DNA of 64,000 nt from Micromonospora siamensis (GTDB lineage Bacteria; Actinomycetota; Actinomycetes; Mycobacteriales; Micromonosporaceae). The stretch is from assembly GCF_900090305.1 (NCBI RefSeq), contig NZ_LT607751.1, forward strand, positions 5,518,001 through 5,582,000. Direction: 5' to 3'. A model generated the notes under the pieces. That model was not told the origin of the DNA. It did not search any database and worked only from the letters and a program-made list of their open reading frames with translations. The first letter of the stretch is position 1. Each line of letters starts with the position of its first letter. Of the stretch, positions 1 to 7,748 are shown piece after piece. Made by a program: the position numbers and the translations under genes.

Positions 1-111
1 ACCCTGCGCCGGGACGCCGCGGACCTGCTGGCCATGGCGGACGCGTACGACTCGGCCGAGGAATCCGTCGTCGGCGACCTCTCCGCGATCGACGGCCGGC
101 TGGCGGGCTGA
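1..111 (+). CDS. Type VII secretion target, EspC-like (C-terminal fragment)
   Basis: Only the last 36 residues lie in the window; the gene starts to the left. The tail reads as a Leu/Ala-rich amphipathic helix containing Tyr16-Asp-Ser-Ala-Glu20, which matches the YxxxD/E signal that follows the helical hairpin in ESX/type VII substrates and their partners. It ends one base before the WXG100-like gene that follows, so the two are almost certainly co-transcribed and may form the secretion-competent dimer for the toxin downstream. Assignment rests on the motif, the helical composition and the context; the missing N-terminus prevents a firm family call. Confidence 0.5.
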   Translation, partial: TLRRDAADLLAMADAYDSAEESVVGDLSAIDGRLAG

Positions 112-112
112 C

Positions 113-604
113 GTGGGGCTGCAACTGCCCGGGGAACTGGTCGAGATGCTGGCGCTGATCGGCTTGACCTGGCCGGAGGCCGACGAGGAGAAGCTGTTCG
201 AGCTCGGCCAGGCCTGGCTGGAGCTGTCCCCCGTGCTCCAGACGGCGGCGGCGCAGGGCGGGGCGGCCGCCGAGGCGGTCTGGTCCGGGAACTCCGGTCA
301 GGCGGTCGAGGCGTTCCAGCGCTACTGGACCGAGCACGGCGTGCCGTCGGCCCTCGACCTCAGTGCCGACGGGGTACGAGTGCTGGGGGTAGGGCTGATC
401 GTGTACGCGGCGATCGTGCTCGCACTGAAGATCAACGTCATCGTGCAGCTGACCATCCTCGCCGTCGAGATCGCCCAGGCGGTGGCGACGGCCGCGCCGA
501 CGTTCGGCGCGTCCCTGCTGGAGATTCCGGTGTTCCAGCAGCTCACCCGGGCCGTCGTGGAGGAGCTGATCTGGCAGGTGATCGGGGAGATCATCGGTGG
601 CTAG
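113..604 (+). CDS. WXG100-like helical carrier domain protein of a type VII toxin system
   Basis: A 163-residue protein with GTG start one base after the previous stop. Residues 1-85 are helical and contain Trp57-Ser-Gly59 at the expected helix turn, as in WXG100-like N-terminal domains of actinobacterial polymorphic toxins. Residues about 90-128 are strongly hydrophobic and could span a membrane. In many relatives this domain is fused to a long linker and a C-terminal toxin; here it stops and the toxin-like gene starts in another reading frame with an 8-nt overlap. It may act as a separate carrier, or the pair may be a frameshifted fusion. The family is inferred from motif and context. Confidence 0.6.
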   Translation: MGLQLPGELVEMLALIGLTWPEADEEKLFELGQAWLELSPVLQTAAAQGGAAAEAVWSGNSGQAVEAFQRYWTEHGVPSALDLSADGVRVLGVGLIVYAAIVLALKINVIVQLTILAVEIAQAVATAAPTFGASLLEIPVFQQLTRAVVEELIWQVIGEIIGG

Positions 605-1136
605 AAAAGGTGGGAAGGGACGCAGCCGGGTCGCCCGGGAGGCGGGCGAGATGGTCGAGGAGGCCGTCGACAAGCTGGTGACCCGCGGTGGGAAGAGGCC
701 CGGCGCCGGCCCTCCGGGGCTGCGCCGCGACGTGCCGCACGGCTTCCGGGACTTCCCGCACTTCCAGGACTACGCCGGCCGGCTCAAGTCCCGGATCCGC
801 GAACGCTACCCGGATGCCGAGATCGCCTTCCAGGGCAGCGCGGTGACCGGCCGCAGCCACGACACGCACGCCCCCTTCGACGAGGGACGGGTCAGCGACT
901 TCGACGTCGCGGTCTCGGGTGACTCGCTGAACCGGGCGGCGCGCGACGCCGGGGTGCCGTACCGGGGCGACGGGGTCTCCACCCCGCCGCTCGGCGCCGA
1001 CGATCTGCGATCCTTGGGGCTGCGGGACGTGATCGGGGACGCCTCGGACGAGGCCGGCCGGAAGGTCAACGTCATGATCTACCGGACGATGGAAGAGGCC
1101 ACGGCCCGCAAGCCCAGCATCCGGGTGTGGTTCTGA
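597..1136 (+). CDS. Putative type VII secreted toxin with nucleotidyltransferase fold
   Basis: A 179-residue basic protein, GTG start overlapping the WXG100-like gene by 8 nt. The core signature of the DNA polymerase beta/minimal nucleotidyltransferase superfamily is visible: Gly80-Ser81, then Asp101-Phe-Asp103 at the end of a beta strand, the usual metal-binding pair. The N-terminal 45 residues are rich in Lys, Arg and Gly and look like a linker. The position, carrier gene before and small acidic gene after, is the usual toxin layout, so a nucleotide-transferring toxin is likely; the target (tRNA, protein or small molecule) cannot be read from the sequence. No WXG motif of its own is present. 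Confidence 0.6.
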   Translation: MARKGGKGRSRVAREAGEMVEEAVDKLVTRGGKRPGAGPPGLRRDVPHGFRDFPHFQDYAGRLKSRIRERYPDAEIAFQGSAVTGRSHDTHAPFDEGRVSDFDVAVSGDSLNRAARDAGVPYRGDGVSTPPLGADDLRSLGLRDVIGDASDEAGRKVNVMIYRTMEEATARKPSIRVWF

Positions 1137-1165
1137 CCGACGCGGCACAGTGGGAGAAAGCCGTC

Positions 1166-1492
1166 ATGGCAAGCGTGTACGACGTGTACGGGCTGCGCAG
1201 CCGGGAGCTGGGTGACCAGCTCGACCAGCTCGCGGCCGCCCTCGACGTGCGCTGGGAGGAACGACACAGCGAATACCGCGGCGTCTACCACCACGCACCG
1301 GTCGGGGACGGCGAATTCCTGGTGCAGAGCAACGACCTGCGCGACGAGTCGGGCAGCTACCTGCAACTGCCGAACTTCCCCGAGCACCGCTTCCTGCTCT
1401 TCGTCAACGAGCACGACTCACCCGACGACGTCCGGCGGCGACTCGGCGGTCTGCCGCAGTGGGAGTTCCTCCGCCGCCGCACGCTGGACTGA
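1166..1492 (+). CDS. Candidate immunity protein for the nucleotidyltransferase toxin
   Basis: A 108-residue soluble, acidic protein with no family I recognise. An upstream in-frame GTG at 1127 would overlap the toxin gene, but the ATG at 1166 is preceded by a good ribosome binding site (GGGAG at 1152-1156), so this start is preferred. It lies directly after the toxin-like gene on the same strand and is the only small unknown there, which is the standard place for an immunity gene. Function is inferred entirely from position and size. Confidence 0.5.
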   Translation: MASVYDVYGLRSRELGDQLDQLAAALDVRWEERHSEYRGVYHHAPVGDGEFLVQSNDLRDESGSYLQLPNFPEHRFLLFVNEHDSPDDVRRRLGGLPQWEFLRRRTLD

Positions 1493-1497
1493 AGGCG

Positions 1498-2295
1498 GTG
1501 CGTCCACGGGACGGACGGCCGCAACCGCTGACCTCGGTGACGTACCGCCAGGCCAGGGCGGGCGGTGGGAGCGAGAGCGGCCGGTTGCCGGTCGACCGGC
1601 TCGTGGTCGACCGGCTCCCCGCCGGCTGCCGCGCGGTGGTGGTGGCCGGCGACCTGCAGGGCGTCGCCAGCCCGCCCTTCGGCGGCGACCCGGTGCTGCT
1701 CGGGGTGGCCCTCGCCGACTACCTGACCGTGTGGGCGGACGCGGGTCTGCTGCCCCCACCGGCAGAGGTCGGCGTGCTGCTGGCCGGTGACCTCTACTCC
1801 GCACCCGGGGCGGACCGCCGCGGCGTCTCCGGCGACGTCACCGACGTCTGGCTCGCCTTCGCCGCCGCCGGGTGCCCCTTCGTGGTGGGGGTGGCCGGCA
1901 ACCACGACGAGGTGGACGCCGCCGAGGTGGCGGCCATGGGGTCCGCGGTCCGGCTGCTGGACGGCGAGCGGTTCAGCGCCGGCGGGGTGACGTTCGGCGG
2001 GGTCGGCGGGGTGACCGGCGCGCCGGACCGTCCCGGGCGACGCAGCGAGAAGGCCTTCCTCGCCGAGATCGCCGAGCTGACCGGGACGCCGCCGGTGGAC
2101 GTCCTGGTGCTCCACGAGGGACCGACCGGTGACGCGCCCGGGCAGCTGGGCAACGCGGCCGTACGCCGCCTGCTGGAGCGGCGCCCGCCGGCGCTGACGG
2201 TCTGCGGCCACGTGCACTGGGACGAGCCGGTCGCCGCGCTGGGCGCCGGGCGGACGGTGAACGTCGACGGACGCGTGGTGCTGCTCGTCGAGTGA
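1498..2295 (+). CDS. Calcineurin-like metallophosphoesterase
   Basis: About 265 residues. The ordered metal-binding blocks of the calcineurin-like phosphoesterase fold are present: GDLQG near the start, GDLYS, GNHDE in the middle, a His in LHEGP, and GHVHW near the end. These coordinate two metal ions in phosphomonoesterases and phosphodiesterases; the substrate is unknown. Start is uncertain: GTG 1498 lies just after the immunity-candidate stop, GTG 1537 is another option, and an ATG at 1459 would overlap the previous gene. There is no signal peptide, so a cytosolic role is likely. It may be co-transcribed with the toxin cassette by position, but nothing in the sequence links their functions. 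Confidence 0.8.
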   Translation: MRPRDGRPQPLTSVTYRQARAGGGSESGRLPVDRLVVDRLPAGCRAVVVAGDLQGVASPPFGGDPVLLGVALADYLTVWADAGLLPPPAEVGVLLAGDLYSAPGADRRGVSGDVTDVWLAFAAAGCPFVVGVAGNHDEVDAAEVAAMGSAVRLLDGERFSAGGVTFGGVGGVTGAPDRPGRRSEKAFLAEIAELTGTPPVDVLVLHEGPTGDAPGQLGNAAVRRLLERRPPALTVCGHVHWDEPVAALGAGRTVNVDGRVVLLVE

Positions 2296-2308
2296 TCACG
2301 GCAGCCGC

Positions 2309-2767
2309 TCAGCAACGGGCGGGGCCCGAGTCGGGCGAGTCGGCGACGTGCAGTTCGAAGACATCCGGCGCCGGAAACGAGAGGCTCACGTACACGGTGT
2401 CGCCGTCGAGCCGCCGACTCCCGCACAGGCCGGCTCCGCCCGGATCCGACGGCGCCGGCGCGGCCTCGGTCACCCGCCACGCGTCCCGCTCCGCGGCGGC
2501 CCGGTAGAACGAGAGGACGGCCGGTTCGTCGGCCTCGCCGTGGTACTGACGACCCGCGTACGCCACCAGCCGGTCCGCGTCGCATCCCGAGTACGTGTCG
2601 CCTCTCAGCACCCCGGGCGGCTGCTCGGCCAGGAGCGGCAGGCCCGCCAGGACGACGGACCGGTGCCGGCAGTCGGTGGACCTGGCGTCCTGCCACCGAC
2701 CGAATCCCGTGACGCCGCCGACGACCACGAGGGCGCCGGCCGCGGCGACGGCGACAGCGCGGAGCAT
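2309..2767 (-). CDS. Small membrane-anchored or secreted protein of unknown function
   Basis: A 152-residue protein. Starting at ATG 2767 gives a short basic N-terminus followed by a hydrophobic segment at residues about 3-22, either a signal peptide or an anchor. The rest is predicted extracytoplasmic and has four cysteines, consistent with two disulfides. A longer reading from 2845 exists but puts 26 non-hydrophobic residues before the membrane segment and is less likely. Convergent with the phosphoesterase gene, 13 bp apart. No family recognised. Confidence 0.6.
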   Translation of the reverse strand: MLRAVAVAAAGALVVVGGVTGFGRWQDARSTDCRHRSVVLAGLPLLAEQPPGVLRGDTYSGCDADRLVAYAGRQYHGEADEPAVLSFYRAAAERDAWRVTEAAPAPSDPGGAGLCGSRRLDGDTVYVSLSFPAPDVFELHVADSPDSGPARC

Positions 2768-2854
2768 CAGGTCAGGGTATCGACCCCGGGGCGCGACAGT
2801 AAGACGTGACTCGATCCGGGAACCGACGGTGCGGGCCCGCTGCATCCGCGGCGG

Positions 2855-3322
2855 TCAGCTCCCCGGATCCGCCTCCACGCCGGCGGTGACCCGGTCGGCC
2901 AACTGCTCCAGAGCCCGGAGCTGGTCCCGGTCGAGGTGGTCGAGGAAGAGCCGGCGGACCGTGGCGACGTGCCCGGGGGCCGCCGCCTCGATGGCGGCCC
3001 TGCCTGCCTCGGTGACCGCCACGAAGGCGCCCCGGGCGTCCTGCGCGCACTCCTGCCGCTCGACCAGCCCGCGGCGCTGCATCCGGGCGAGGTGGTGGGA
3101 GAGCCGGCTCTGCTCCCACTGGAGGCAGCGCTGGAGTTCGAAGGGCCGCAGCCGCCCGTCGGCTGCGTCGGTGAGCTGCACCAGCACCTCGTAGTCGGCC
3201 AGCGACAGCCCGGCGTCGGCCTGGAGCTGCCGGCCGAGCCGCGCGGTCAGCTGCGCCTGCATCCGCAGGTACGCCCGCCAGGCGCGCTGTTCGTCCTCGT
3301 CGAGCCATCGGGTGTCGGTCAC
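2855..3322 (-). CDS. MarR-family transcriptional regulator
   Basis: A 155-residue winged-helix regulator. The central region has the MarR layout: a helical dimer arm, then SLADYEVLVQL, a recognition helix around QSRLSHHLARMQRRGLV and the wing with a conserved Asp-Ala-Arg turn. GTG 3322 is chosen because a TAnnnT box (TACGCT) sits 7 nt upstream, giving a leaderless message; the longer ATG at 3370 would fall inside an operator. It is divergent from yceI, and three matching palindromes fill the gap, the first where its own -35 should be, so it very probably represses itself and yceI-pirin. Inducing ligand unknown. Confidence 0.9.
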   Translation of the reverse strand: MTDTRWLDEDEQRAWRAYLRMQAQLTARLGRQLQADAGLSLADYEVLVQLTDAADGRLRPFELQRCLQWEQSRLSHHLARMQRRGLVERQECAQDARGAFVAVTEAGRAAIEAAAPGHVATVRRLFLDHLDRDQLRALEQLADRVTAGVEADPGS

Positions 3323-3329
3323 GCCGTCC

Positions 3330-3335
3330 AGCGTA
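3330..3335 (-). promoter_or_regulatory. -10 box of marR (leaderless)
   Basis: TACGCT on the minus strand, 7 nt before the GTG start of the MarR gene. The matching -35 position falls inside the first operator palindrome (3343-3360), which would let bound MarR block its own transcription. Confidence 0.6.
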
Positions 3336-3342
3336 CCCGTGA

Positions 3343-3415
3343 TGCATGACACGTCATGCAGGGAATGCATGACGTGTCATGTAGGTTGTGAGGCACGTAC
3401 ATGACACGTCATTCA
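3343..3415. promoter_or_regulatory. Three 18-bp MarR operator palindromes
   Basis: Three copies of an 8-2-8 inverted repeat with half-site TGCATGAC: 3343-3360 is perfect, 3366-3383 has one mismatch in the right arm (GTCATGTA), and 3398-3415 is TACATGAC/GTCATTCA. Centre-to-centre spacing is 23 and 32 bp, about two and three helical turns. They span the region between marR and yceI: site 1 covers the marR -35 region, site 2 covers the spacer of the likely yceI promoter (TAGGTT at 3382-3387), and site 3 sits in its leader. Confidence 0.85.
3382..3387 (+). promoter_or_regulatory. Probable -10 box of yceI
   Basis: TAGGTT lies 45 nt before the yceI start and overlaps the right edge of operator 2. 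The expected transcription start near 3394 gives a leader of about 40 nt that contains operator 3 and the ribosome binding site GGGAG at 3422-3426. Confidence 0.5.
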
Positions 3416-3432
3416 CCGAACGGGAGACCGAG

Positions 3433-3996
3433 ATGAGCACCCCGACCACCACCCCGCTGGCCCAGCTGACCGGCACGTACACCATCGACCCGAGCCACAC
3501 CCGGATCGGCTTCGTGGCCCGGCACGCCATGGTCACCAAGGTCCGCGGCGCGTTCAACGAGTTCGAGGGCACCGCGGTCTTCGACGGCGCCGACCCGGCG
3601 GCCACCGCCGTACGCGTGGCCATCACGGCCGCCAGCATCGACACCCGCAACGCCCAGCGCGACGAGCACCTGCGCAGCAACGACTTCCTCGCGATGGAGA
3701 CCTTCCCGGAGATCACCTTCGTCTCCACCGCCTTCCGGCAGACCAGCGAGAGCACCTTCGACCTCACCGGCGACCTGACCATCAAGGGCGTCACCAACTC
3801 CGTGACCATCCCCTTCGACTACGAGGGCGCCTCGACCGACCCGTTCGGCAACCTGCGGGTGGGCTTCGAGGGCGCGGTGACGATCAACCGCAAGGACTAC
3901 GGCGTCACCTGGAACGCCGCGCTGGAGACCGGCGGCGTCCTGGTCAGCGACAAGATCACCCTGGAGTTCGAGGTCTCCGCGATCCGCAACGCCTGA
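3433..3996 (+). CDS. YceI-family lipid/isoprenoid-binding protein
   Basis: A 187-residue protein matching the YceI lipocalin-like barrel: it opens with TYTIDPSHTRIGF, has the DTRNAQRDEHLRSNDFL block and ends with alternating beta strands (KITLEFEVSAI). Family members bind long polyprenyl chains and are linked to stress. There is no signal peptide, so this copy is cytosolic, as is usual in actinobacteria. ATG 3433 has a good ribosome binding site. Expression is probably set by the divergent MarR through three operators. A strong terminator follows, but the pirin gene starts only 80 bp downstream and may be partly read through. Confidence 0.9.
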   Translation: MSTPTTTPLAQLTGTYTIDPSHTRIGFVARHAMVTKVRGAFNEFEGTAVFDGADPAATAVRVAITAASIDTRNAQRDEHLRSNDFLAMETFPEITFVSTAFRQTSESTFDLTGDLTIKGVTNSVTIPFDYEGASTDPFGNLRVGFEGAVTINRKDYGVTWNAALETGGVLVSDKITLEFEVSAIRNA

Positions 3997-4006
3997 CCCG
4001 TACGCG

Positions 4007-4031
4007 GCGCCGCCGGCCCGACCGGCGGCGC
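4007..4031 (+). terminator. Hairpin after yceI
   Basis: Perfect 10-bp GC stem (4007-4016 with 4022-4031) and a 5-nt loop, 11 nt after the yceI stop. No U-tract, as is common for actinobacterial terminators; it may attenuate rather than fully stop transcription into the pirin gene. Confidence 0.6.
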
Positions 4032-4076
4032 ACACCGGCCCCACTCCCCCGCCTCGCCCGCGAAAGGACCCTTCCG

Positions 4077-4841
4077 ATGACCAACCTGCTCAAGCCCCAG
4101 GTGGACGTCCGCCGCGCGGACGACCGGTTCAAGACGAACATCGCCTGGCTCGACTCGAAGCACTCGTTCTCCTTCGGCGGCCACTACGCCCCCGACAACA
4201 CCCACCACGGCCTGCTGCTGGTCAACAACGACGACATCGTCCGCCCGGGCAGCGGCTTCGAGACCCACCCGCACCGGGACATGGAGATCGTCACCTGGGT
4301 GCTCCAGGGCTCGCTGGTGCACCAGGACTCCACCGGCCACTCCGGGGTGATCTATCCCGGCCTGGCCCAGCGGATGAGCGCCGGCACCGGGATCCTGCAC
4401 TCGGAGAAGAACGACTCGTGGCGGTTGCAGGGCGAGCGGCACAGCGACCCCGTCCACTTCGTGCAGATGTGGGTCGTGCCGGACGAGGCCGGGATCACCC
4501 CGGGCTACGAGCAGCTGGAGATCGACGACGCGCTGCTGTCCGGCGCGCTGGTGCCGGTGGCCTCCGGCATGGACAAGCACGACGGGCAGTCCGCCATCCG
4601 GATCAGCAACCGGTACGCGGCGCTCTACGCCGCCCGGATGCAGCCCGGGCAGAGCGTCCAGCTGCCCGACGCGCCCTTCCTGCACCTGTTCGTGCCGCGG
4701 GGCACGGTGACGCTGGAGGGTTCCGGCGCGCTCGGCACCGGCGACGCGGCGCGCTTCACCGCCACCGGCGGCCAGCGGGTCACCGCCACCGAGCCCGCCG
4801 AGATCCTCGTCTGGGAGATGCACGCCACCATCACCGGCTGA
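4077..4841 (+). CDS. Pirin-family bicupin protein
   Basis: A 254-residue two-cupin protein. The N-terminal cupin keeps the pirin metal site: His64 and His66 in THPHRDMEI, and His108 and Glu110 in GILHSEKND. Pirins are iron proteins; bacterial members include quercetin 2,3-dioxygenases and regulators of central metabolism, and the substrate here is not known. The start has an AAAGGA ribosome binding site. It follows yceI on the same strand behind a MarR-controlled promoter, suggesting a shared response to an aromatic or oxidative signal; that link is inference. A 14-bp hairpin ends the unit. Confidence 0.9.
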   Translation: MTNLLKPQVDVRRADDRFKTNIAWLDSKHSFSFGGHYAPDNTHHGLLLVNNDDIVRPGSGFETHPHRDMEIVTWVLQGSLVHQDSTGHSGVIYPGLAQRMSAGTGILHSEKNDSWRLQGERHSDPVHFVQMWVVPDEAGITPGYEQLEIDDALLSGALVPVASGMDKHDGQSAIRISNRYAALYAARMQPGQSVQLPDAPFLHLFVPRGTVTLEGSGALGTGDAARFTATGGQRVTATEPAEILVWEMHATITG

Positions 4842-4847
4842 CCCACC

Positions 4848-4879
4848 GGCCCGCCGGCCCCGCCCGGGGCCGGCGGGCC
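4848..4879 (+). terminator. Strong hairpin after pirin gene
   Basis: Perfect 14-bp stem (4848-4861 with 4866-4879) and a 4-nt loop, starting 6 nt after the pirin stop codon. Confidence 0.75.
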
Positions 4880-5035
4880 CCGCGCGAGCGGCACCCGCTG
4901 CCCACGCTGCTGCTGCCGGCCGGGGTGTCGCAGGGCGTCGCCGGCTGAGCCGTCCACCGGAGCCGGAGTCGTGCGGCACCGGGTGCGTACGATGCGGGGC
5001 CGGGCATCCCCTCGTCCCCGCGGAGGTATCGGCCG

Positions 5036-7708
5036 ATGGTAGGCCAGCACGACGGTTCGGCCCTCGGCGTCGACCTCGGAACGTCCAACACGGTGGCCGT
5101 GTTGCGCTGGCCCGACGGGCGCACCCGGCCGCTGCTCTTCGACGGCCAGCCGATCCTGCCCTCCGGGGTGTACGCCGACGCCGAGGGCGCGCTGCACGTC
5201 GGCCGGGACGCGCAACGGCTGGGCCAGGCCGAACCCCGGCGGTACGAGCCGAACCCGAAACGCCGGGTGGACGAGGCGACCGTGCCCCTCGGCGACCGGG
5301 AGTACTCCCCGGCGGAACTCCTCGCCGCGACGCTGCGCGCGGTGGCGGACTCGGCGGTCGGCGCGGTGGGTTTCCTGCCGCCGGCCGTGGTGACCTATCC
5401 GGCCGCGTGGGACGAGGACCGGCGGCAGGTGCTCCACGACGCGCTGCGGCTGGCCGGTTGGCCGGAGGCCGCCGAGCACACCCTCTCCGGACCGGTCCCG
5501 CCCGGCACCCGGCTGCTCAAGGAACCGGTGGCCGCGGCCCGCTACTACACCGAGACGCTGCGCCGGCCGGTGCCGGTGGGAGCCGCCATCGCCGTCTTCG
5601 ACTTCGGCGGCGGCACCCTCGACGTGGCGGTGGTCCGCAACGAGGGCGCCGACCCGTGGGGTGACTCCGGCTTCCGGGTCGTCTCCACCGGCGGCGTGCC
5701 CGACCTCGGCGGGCTGGACCTGGACGCGGCGCTGGTCGAGCTGCTCGGTGAGCTGGTCGGCGCCGACCACCCGCAGGAGTGGGAGCGGCTGAGCAGCCCG
5801 GAGACCTCGACCGGCCGACGCGACAGCCAGCAGCTCTGGGAGGCCGTACGCGGGGCCAAGGAGATGCTCTCCCGCGGGCTGATCTCCCCGGTGGCGGTGC
5901 CCGGAGTGGAGGAGGCCGCCCAGCTCACCCGCAACGACCTGGAGCGGCTGGCCACGCCGCTGCTCGCCCGGGCGGTGGACGAGACCCGCAAGGTGATCGC
6001 CGCGGCCGACCTCGAACCCACCGGCCTGGCCGGCCTGTTCCTGGTCGGCGGCTCGTCCCGGGTGCCGCTGGTCGCCCGGATGCTGCACGCCGAGCTGGGT
6101 GTCGCGCCGACCGTGCTGGAGCAGCCCGAACTGCCGGTCGCCGAGGGCGCCCTGACCGACATCCCGCTGCCCCGCAGCGCCCGCCCGGCCGGCCGTTCGG
6201 CCACCCCCTCGCCGGCCGCCGGCCCCGCCCGCACACCCACTCCCACCCCGCTGGACGACGACCCCGAGCTGACCGTGCCGGTCGCCTCTCCCCCCGCCCC
6301 GGCGCCCGGCGCCGGCTGGCCGGGCGGGCCCGCGGCGGCCCCCGCCACCCGCCGGCGACGGCGGGCGGTGTGGGTCACCCTCGGTGCGGTGCTCGCCCTG
6401 GCCGGCGTGGCCGGCGCGGGGGTGCTGTACTGGCTGAACCGGGACCCCTATCCGGCGCTGCGGTTCCGCAACGTCAGCGAGATCGCCCGCACCGAGGCCG
6501 CCCCGGAACGACCGACCGGCATGTTCACCGCGATGCTCGACGACCGCGCCTACCTCGCCCAGCAGCTCGACGACGATCGGCTGGACGTCCGGGCGGTCCG
6601 GGCCGGCACCGGCGACGAGCTGTGGCGGGTACGCAGCTCGGTCAGCACGCCGCAGTGGGCGTCCATCCAGGCGGTGCCCGGCGGGCTGCTCCTGGTCGGC
6701 GGGACGTCCGGCCCCGGCCCCGGCCGCGAACTGCTCTTCCTCGACGGCGACTCGGGCCAGCAGCGGTGGCGGCACCCGATCGGCGACAACGACAAGGTCT
6801 TCGTCGGCCCGCGGACGGCGGTCTGGGTGGACCGGGCCGGTGGTCGCCTGGTCGGCCTCGGGGTGACCGACGGCGAACAGAAGTGGGTCAAGGCCAGCCC
6901 GCACGACCGGTACGACGACACCGACACCCAGGTGGTGGTGCTGAGCACCGACAAGTCCCTCGGCGGGGCCTCGTACTACACCGGCAAGCCCCGCACCCCG
7001 TGGGTGGGTGACGTCGACCGGCTGGTCCAGGTCGGCGCCGACCGGTCCGTCCGGCTGATCGACCTGTCCAGCGGCAAGCTGCTGCGCGAACGGCCCAACG
7101 TCGCCGACGTGGACGACCGGGTGGTGGCGTACCAGGACCGGCTGTACGTGACGGAGAACCAGAGCGGCTACCGGCTGCTCTCCTACGACCTGGAGACGCT
7201 GGGCGAGCCGACCACGCTGTACACCAGCCCCGACGACCAGCGCCGCCCGCTAGACCTGGTGGCCTGCGGCGAGCACCGGGCGTGCGTACTGGAGGGACGG
7301 ACCGGCGACGCCGAGCGCACCGAGGTGGTCGCGGCGGCCGAGGGCGAGGCGGTACGCCGGTGGGCGGCGCCGCGGGCCGAGGACCTGGTGCCGCTGGGCG
7401 AGCACCTGCTGGCCCGGCGCACCTCCTCGGACCAGTCCGTCACCCTCTACGACCCACGGGGGAAGGCGGTGCTCGCCGACCGGACCGGGGTGGGGGTCCG
7501 GGTCGACGGCGGCAACCTGCTGATCTTCGCCGAGCCGCCCAGCACCGTCGAGGACGACCGCAGCGTCGCCGGGATGTCCGTCGACGGCGACATGCCGTTC
7601 GAGATGGGCCAGCTCACCGACGTACGCAGCGAGTCCTGCTCGTGGAACGCCGAGGTGATCGCCTGCGGCGCGGAGAAGAACTTCGTGCTGTACCGGTTCG
7701 CCGACTGA
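5036..7708 (+). CDS. Hsp70-like ATPase fused to a membrane-anchored beta-propeller
   Basis: An 890-residue modular protein. Residues about 8-370 are an actin/Hsp70 ATPase: DLGTSNT (phosphate 1), FDFGGGTLDVAVV near 190 (phosphate 2) and LVGGSSRVP near 340 (adenosine). No Hsp70 substrate-binding domain follows. Instead there is a Pro/Ala/Thr-rich linker (about 375-440), one membrane span near 446-466 after an Arg-rich stop-transfer patch, and an extracytoplasmic C-terminus with repeated W-R/W-V blades resembling a PQQ-type beta-propeller. The start has GGAGG 9 nt upstream; TACGAT at 4988-4993 is a likely -10 box. A sensor or signalling role across the membrane is plausible but not shown. Confidence 0.85.
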   Translation: MVGQHDGSALGVDLGTSNTVAVLRWPDGRTRPLLFDGQPILPSGVYADAEGALHVGRDAQRLGQAEPRRYEPNPKRRVDEATVPLGDREYSPAELLAATLRAVADSAVGAVGFLPPAVVTYPAAWDEDRRQVLHDALRLAGWPEAAEHTLSGPVPPGTRLLKEPVAAARYYTETLRRPVPVGAAIAVFDFGGGTLDVAVVRNEGADPWGDSGFRVVSTGGVPDLGGLDLDAALVELLGELVGADHPQEWERLSSPETSTGRRDSQQLWEAVRGAKEMLSRGLISPVAVPGVEEAAQLTRNDLERLATPLLARAVDETRKVIAAADLEPTGLAGLFLVGGSSRVPLVARMLHAELGVAPTVLEQPELPVAEGALTDIPLPRSARPAGRSATPSPAAGPARTPTPTPLDDDPELTVPVASPPAPAPGAGWPGGPAAAPATRRRRRAVWVTLGAVLALAGVAGAGVLYWLNRDPYPALRFRNVSEIARTEAAPERPTGMFTAMLDDRAYLAQQLDDDRLDVRAVRAGTGDELWRVRSSVSTPQWASIQAVPGGLLLVGGTSGPGPGRELLFLDGDSGQQRWRHPIGDNDKVFVGPRTAVWVDRAGGRLVGLGVTDGEQKWVKASPHDRYDDTDTQVVVLSTDKSLGGASYYTGKPRTPWVGDVDRLVQVGADRSVRLIDLSSGKLLRERPNVADVDDRVVAYQDRLYVTENQSGYRLLSYDLETLGEPTTLYTSPDDQRRPLDLVACGEHRACVLEGRTGDAERTEVVAAAEGEAVRRWAAPRAEDLVPLGEHLLARRTSSDQSVTLYDPRGKAVLADRTGVGVRVDGGNLLIFAEPPSTVEDDRSVAGMSVDGDMPFEMGQLTDVRSESCSWNAEVIACGAEKNFVLYRFAD

Positions 7709-7748
7709 GTCCGCTCGACCCCCAGCCCGCTCGGCCCCCCGAGCCCGC

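Noticed and set aside
3323..3370. Longer MarR reading from ATG 3370
   Set aside because: It would run through an operator palindrome and lacks a start signal; GTG 3322 has a TAnnnT box 7 nt upstream.
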